A DNA stretch of 64,000 nt, taken from the NCBI GenBank assembly GCA_038025085.1, contig CM076148.1, forward strand, positions 37,965,691 to 38,029,690, written 5' to 3'. The translations under genes and the position numbers were made by a program. A model generated the notes under the pieces. It had not been told where the DNA came from and did no database searches. It worked only from the letters and a program-made list of their open reading frames with translations. Below are positions 61,399-64,000 of this stretch, piece by piece. How positions within the stretch are numbered: the stretch's first letter is position 1; each line of letters begins with the position of its first letter. The DNA is from Tetragonia tetragonoides. Its lineage: Eukaryota; Streptophyta; Magnoliopsida; Caryophyllales; Aizoaceae.

Positions 61399-64000
61399 AT
61401 GATAACCAGAAACAAATGCATTGTTTGGTGGTTTTATGTGTTGTTCTTAAGTGTTATTATAGTCCATACATATTGTAGCTATTTAAACAGAGGAAGTTTT
61501 CCAAAGGGGTTTGTCTTTGGAACTGCATCTTCTGCTTTTCAGGTTCGTTTTTGTTTCATTAGCCCTGTAATACATACTTTAATTAATCATTTCATTTGCT
61601 TAATCTACAAACAAGGGAGTGGTTAATTATTGCTGTCATGTGGTATTATGGCCTTGTTTTAAATGTTTAAAATGATTAATTACTAGCTAATCCTAGTTTT
61701 TTTTTTTGGTGGAAAGCTAATCCTAGTTTTGATCAGGCAAATCATGATACTAATTAAAATGTTCATGTGACTACATATGGGCAATGGCAGTATGAAGGAG
61801 CTGTGAAAGAGGATGGCAGGGGACCATCTGTATGGGACAAATTCTCACATTCATTTGGTAAATATGTCTCTACCTCTAAATTTTTTTTCTTTCCCGTTTT
61901 ATAAATTTAGTCAAATTCAGCTTAGTTTAGTTCTTTGAAATAATTTCAATTTTCAACCCACACTTTTAAATGAAAATGTGGAAAGAGTCATTAAGGGTAA
62001 GAAGGACTAAAGATCAAATAGAAAAAAACCATCCGCTTAAAATCAATTCAGTGAAGTATAAATCAATCCAGTTCAATCTTATCCAATGTGAAGAGAAAAA
62101 TTCTAAACTTTTTTTGTTATCAATGGAATATAAATTGGTTCAGTTTTATGACTTTTATCCAATGTATGTGGAAAGAACGAGTTCTAAATTGTTTCGTCGT
62201 CCTTAAAAGTCAACCAATTATTACTAGCAAAGATTCTCAACATCACGCTTAAGTTAGGTTGTCTCACCTATTGCAATACTTACAAAGGGTAGATATAACC
62301 TTTTAAAAATAAAAAAAGAAGTAAATAGAGCTTAAAAACACTAAAACCATAGAGTAGTAAGACTAGTAACACCCCTTTAGTCCTTCACTAATCTGTTAGT
62401 GGAGTATATTTCTACTAGTTTCATTTGTTTTTGATTTATCAATGGAAAACAAATTCCTTAAAAAAAATAAAAGTCCGTTGCGAGTTGCAAGTTTTTGGTT
62501 TTCAAATATTTTTATCTTCTTATAGAAAAAAAATTTGGAACTGAAATTTTTATCCTTTATAGTTTTCTACTTTATTTTCAAAACTGGCAACTAAAAATTG
62601 AAAACCATAAATTGTGATTTTCAAAAACTGGTGTTTAGTTTTCAAAAAAAACTCAAAACCATCCTAAACGAGCCCTTAGATTTTGTCAATATTCCAAAGT
62701 TTATATACTTAGCTGAAATAGATGAAAAAAAACTTGAGTAAACTTAGTCATGCCCCATGGCATATTTCCACACATGTTCATAGTTTATTTTCATCACAAT
62801 TTTCTCCTTACTAATATAAACGTTGAAAATTTAAGATTTTCGTAGCTTTTTCTTAATTTTGCTCATCACCAAATCACAAATACCGTCTTAAATGTTTGAT
62901 CATTTATTAATTGGCGTAGGTAAGATCACTGACTTCAGCAACGCTGATGTTGCACTGGATCAGTACCACCGGTATCAGGTAGGCCCATGGGTCTCCATTG
63001 TCACTTCAATTTGGCCCATTTCTTTTCCAACCTTTATTCTCTTATTCTTATTGCTTAGTCTTTGGGTTGATATAGTTGCGTGGCCTCGATAAAATTACGC
63101 CTTGTTGAAAATGAAACTACAAGCTTAAAAAAATGAAATTATGACTAAAAGAAATCAAAATTTTGAGTTTCATTTGTGATAGTCATAATTTCGTTTTCAT
63201 TGACGTATAGTTTTATTGGGTCCACACAGCTACCTAAACCCCTGAGCTAGTCAATGAAATTGGCTAACAGCTGAATTGAAAACAGGAAGATATACGACTT
63301 ATGAAAGACATGGGAATGGATGCTTATAGGTTTTCAATATCTTGGACGCGTATATTTCCAAGTAATAATCTCCCTTACACATAGTCTATGATGGCCTTAT
63401 TAGCCCATAATTATGTAAGTAATCTCATTCATAAAATCTAATTGTCAGATGGCACTGGACAAATAAATCAGGCAGGAGTTGATCATTACAACAATCTAAT
63501 CAATGCTTTGCTAGCTCAAGGTAATTACTGTCATCTTAACCCAACTTTATGTATTTTAATAAACTCATAAATAATATGGTTCATGTACACAAAACTTGTA
63601 TAAGTGGTTTTAACGTAATTTTCGGTGAGACAATTGTCACTTTTTATTGAAACTGGGGTCTTATACAATGATATTTTCAGGAATCGAACCATATGTTACA
63701 ATTTTCCACTGGGATAGTCCTCAAGCCTTGGAGGACAGATACAATGGCTGGCTTAGTTCCCAAATTATGTAAGATTTTCATTTTGGTTCCTTGTGTTGTT
63801 TGCACTGGATTATACATTTAGACATGCCTACACATATCTAGCTCATAATATCATCTTCAACTTTTTTTTTTCATGTGCTTAACTGTAGAAATGATTTTGC
63901 AATGTACGCGGAGACGCTATTTGAGAAATTCGGGGACAGGGTAAAGCATTGGATCGCTCTGAATGAACCCCATAAGTACGCGGTTAATGGCTATGATTTA
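61399..64000 (+). CDS. BGLU40: BGLU40-like beta-glucosidase, 5' part
   Basis: Second tandem GH1 gene, cut by the window end. Exons: 61399-61542, 61791-61857, 62920-62978, 63286-63361, 63449-63520, 63681-63768 and 63889 onward. Exon lengths 2-6 (67, 59, 76, 72, 88) equal those of the neighbouring copy exactly. The signal peptide is about residues 1-24, entering the secretory route. Family marks: [49 protein letters not shown] and PYVTIFHWD. The acid/base Glu is about residue 195 in ALNEP, where most plant members have T before the hydrophobic residue. The frame is open throughout, including the site where the neighbour has lost 2 bp. The nucleophile exon lies beyond the window, so activity cannot be judged. 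Confidence 0.95.
62471..62697. mobile_element. hAT-like MITE, copy 2, in intron 2
   Basis: Same family and orientation as 18381-18590: GCGAGTTGCAAGTTTTT near the left end, AAACTCAAAACCATCC near the right, and CAACTAAAAATTGAAAACCA in the middle. It lies in intron 2 of the second beta-glucosidase. Confidence 0.65.

Overview
The window is nuclear DNA of a flowering plant, most likely a eudicot. The genes are split by many short introns, intergenic DNA is AT-rich and full of small transposons, and every recognised protein has an Arabidopsis counterpart. The species cannot be fixed from sequence alone.

Layout. Positions 299-1197 (+) hold the last three exons of an MRGBP/EAF7-type NuA4 subunit. 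Positions 3416-7125 (-) hold a complete 14-3-3 gene. A MITE-rich stretch follows (7700-9010), then a tRNA cluster (9399-10863: Ala, broken Ile, Ile, Ala). Positions 12291-17246 (-) hold a QUA2-like/PMT4-5-type Golgi methyltransferase with one suspect splice donor. Positions 22863-23859 (-) hold THO complex subunit 7, with a long 5'-UTR intron reaching 25718. Positions 27702-33677 (-) hold a nine-exon CobW/ZNG1-type GTPase, and tRNA-Thr lies just upstream of it (33793-33866, +). From 34 to 46 kb there are no intact genes, but many transposon relics: Helitron-like, hAT, Tourist, Stowaway, LINE and SINE, a 658-bp tandem duplication with exon-like pieces, and a Harbinger-type element carrying gene fragments. 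Positions 46191-58580 (+) hold a BGLU40-like beta-glucosidase that is now a pseudogene, with a 6.4-kb Copia retrotransposon in intron 5. A second, so far intact tandem copy starts at 61399 and runs off the end.

How the genes relate. They are housekeeping genes rather than a pathway: histone acetylation, phosphoprotein binding, pectin and cell adhesion, mRNA export, metal delivery and glycoside hydrolysis. Four of them (EAF7, 14-3-3, CobW, BGLU40) appear in the same order as I remember in Arabidopsis At1g26470-At1g26560, so the window looks like a conserved syntenic block expanded by transposons.

I found no wholly new biological system. The most useful observations are a forced GC-AG intron in the 14-3-3 gene, a GT-to-GA-like change at a methyltransferase splice donor, the decay of one of two tandem beta-glucosidases, a gene-capturing Harbinger-like element, a MITE nested in a MITE, and the tandem tRNA array with a tRNA lacking its anticodon loop. 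Exon borders were assigned by eye from splice sites, reading phase and family resemblance, and have not been tested against transcripts.
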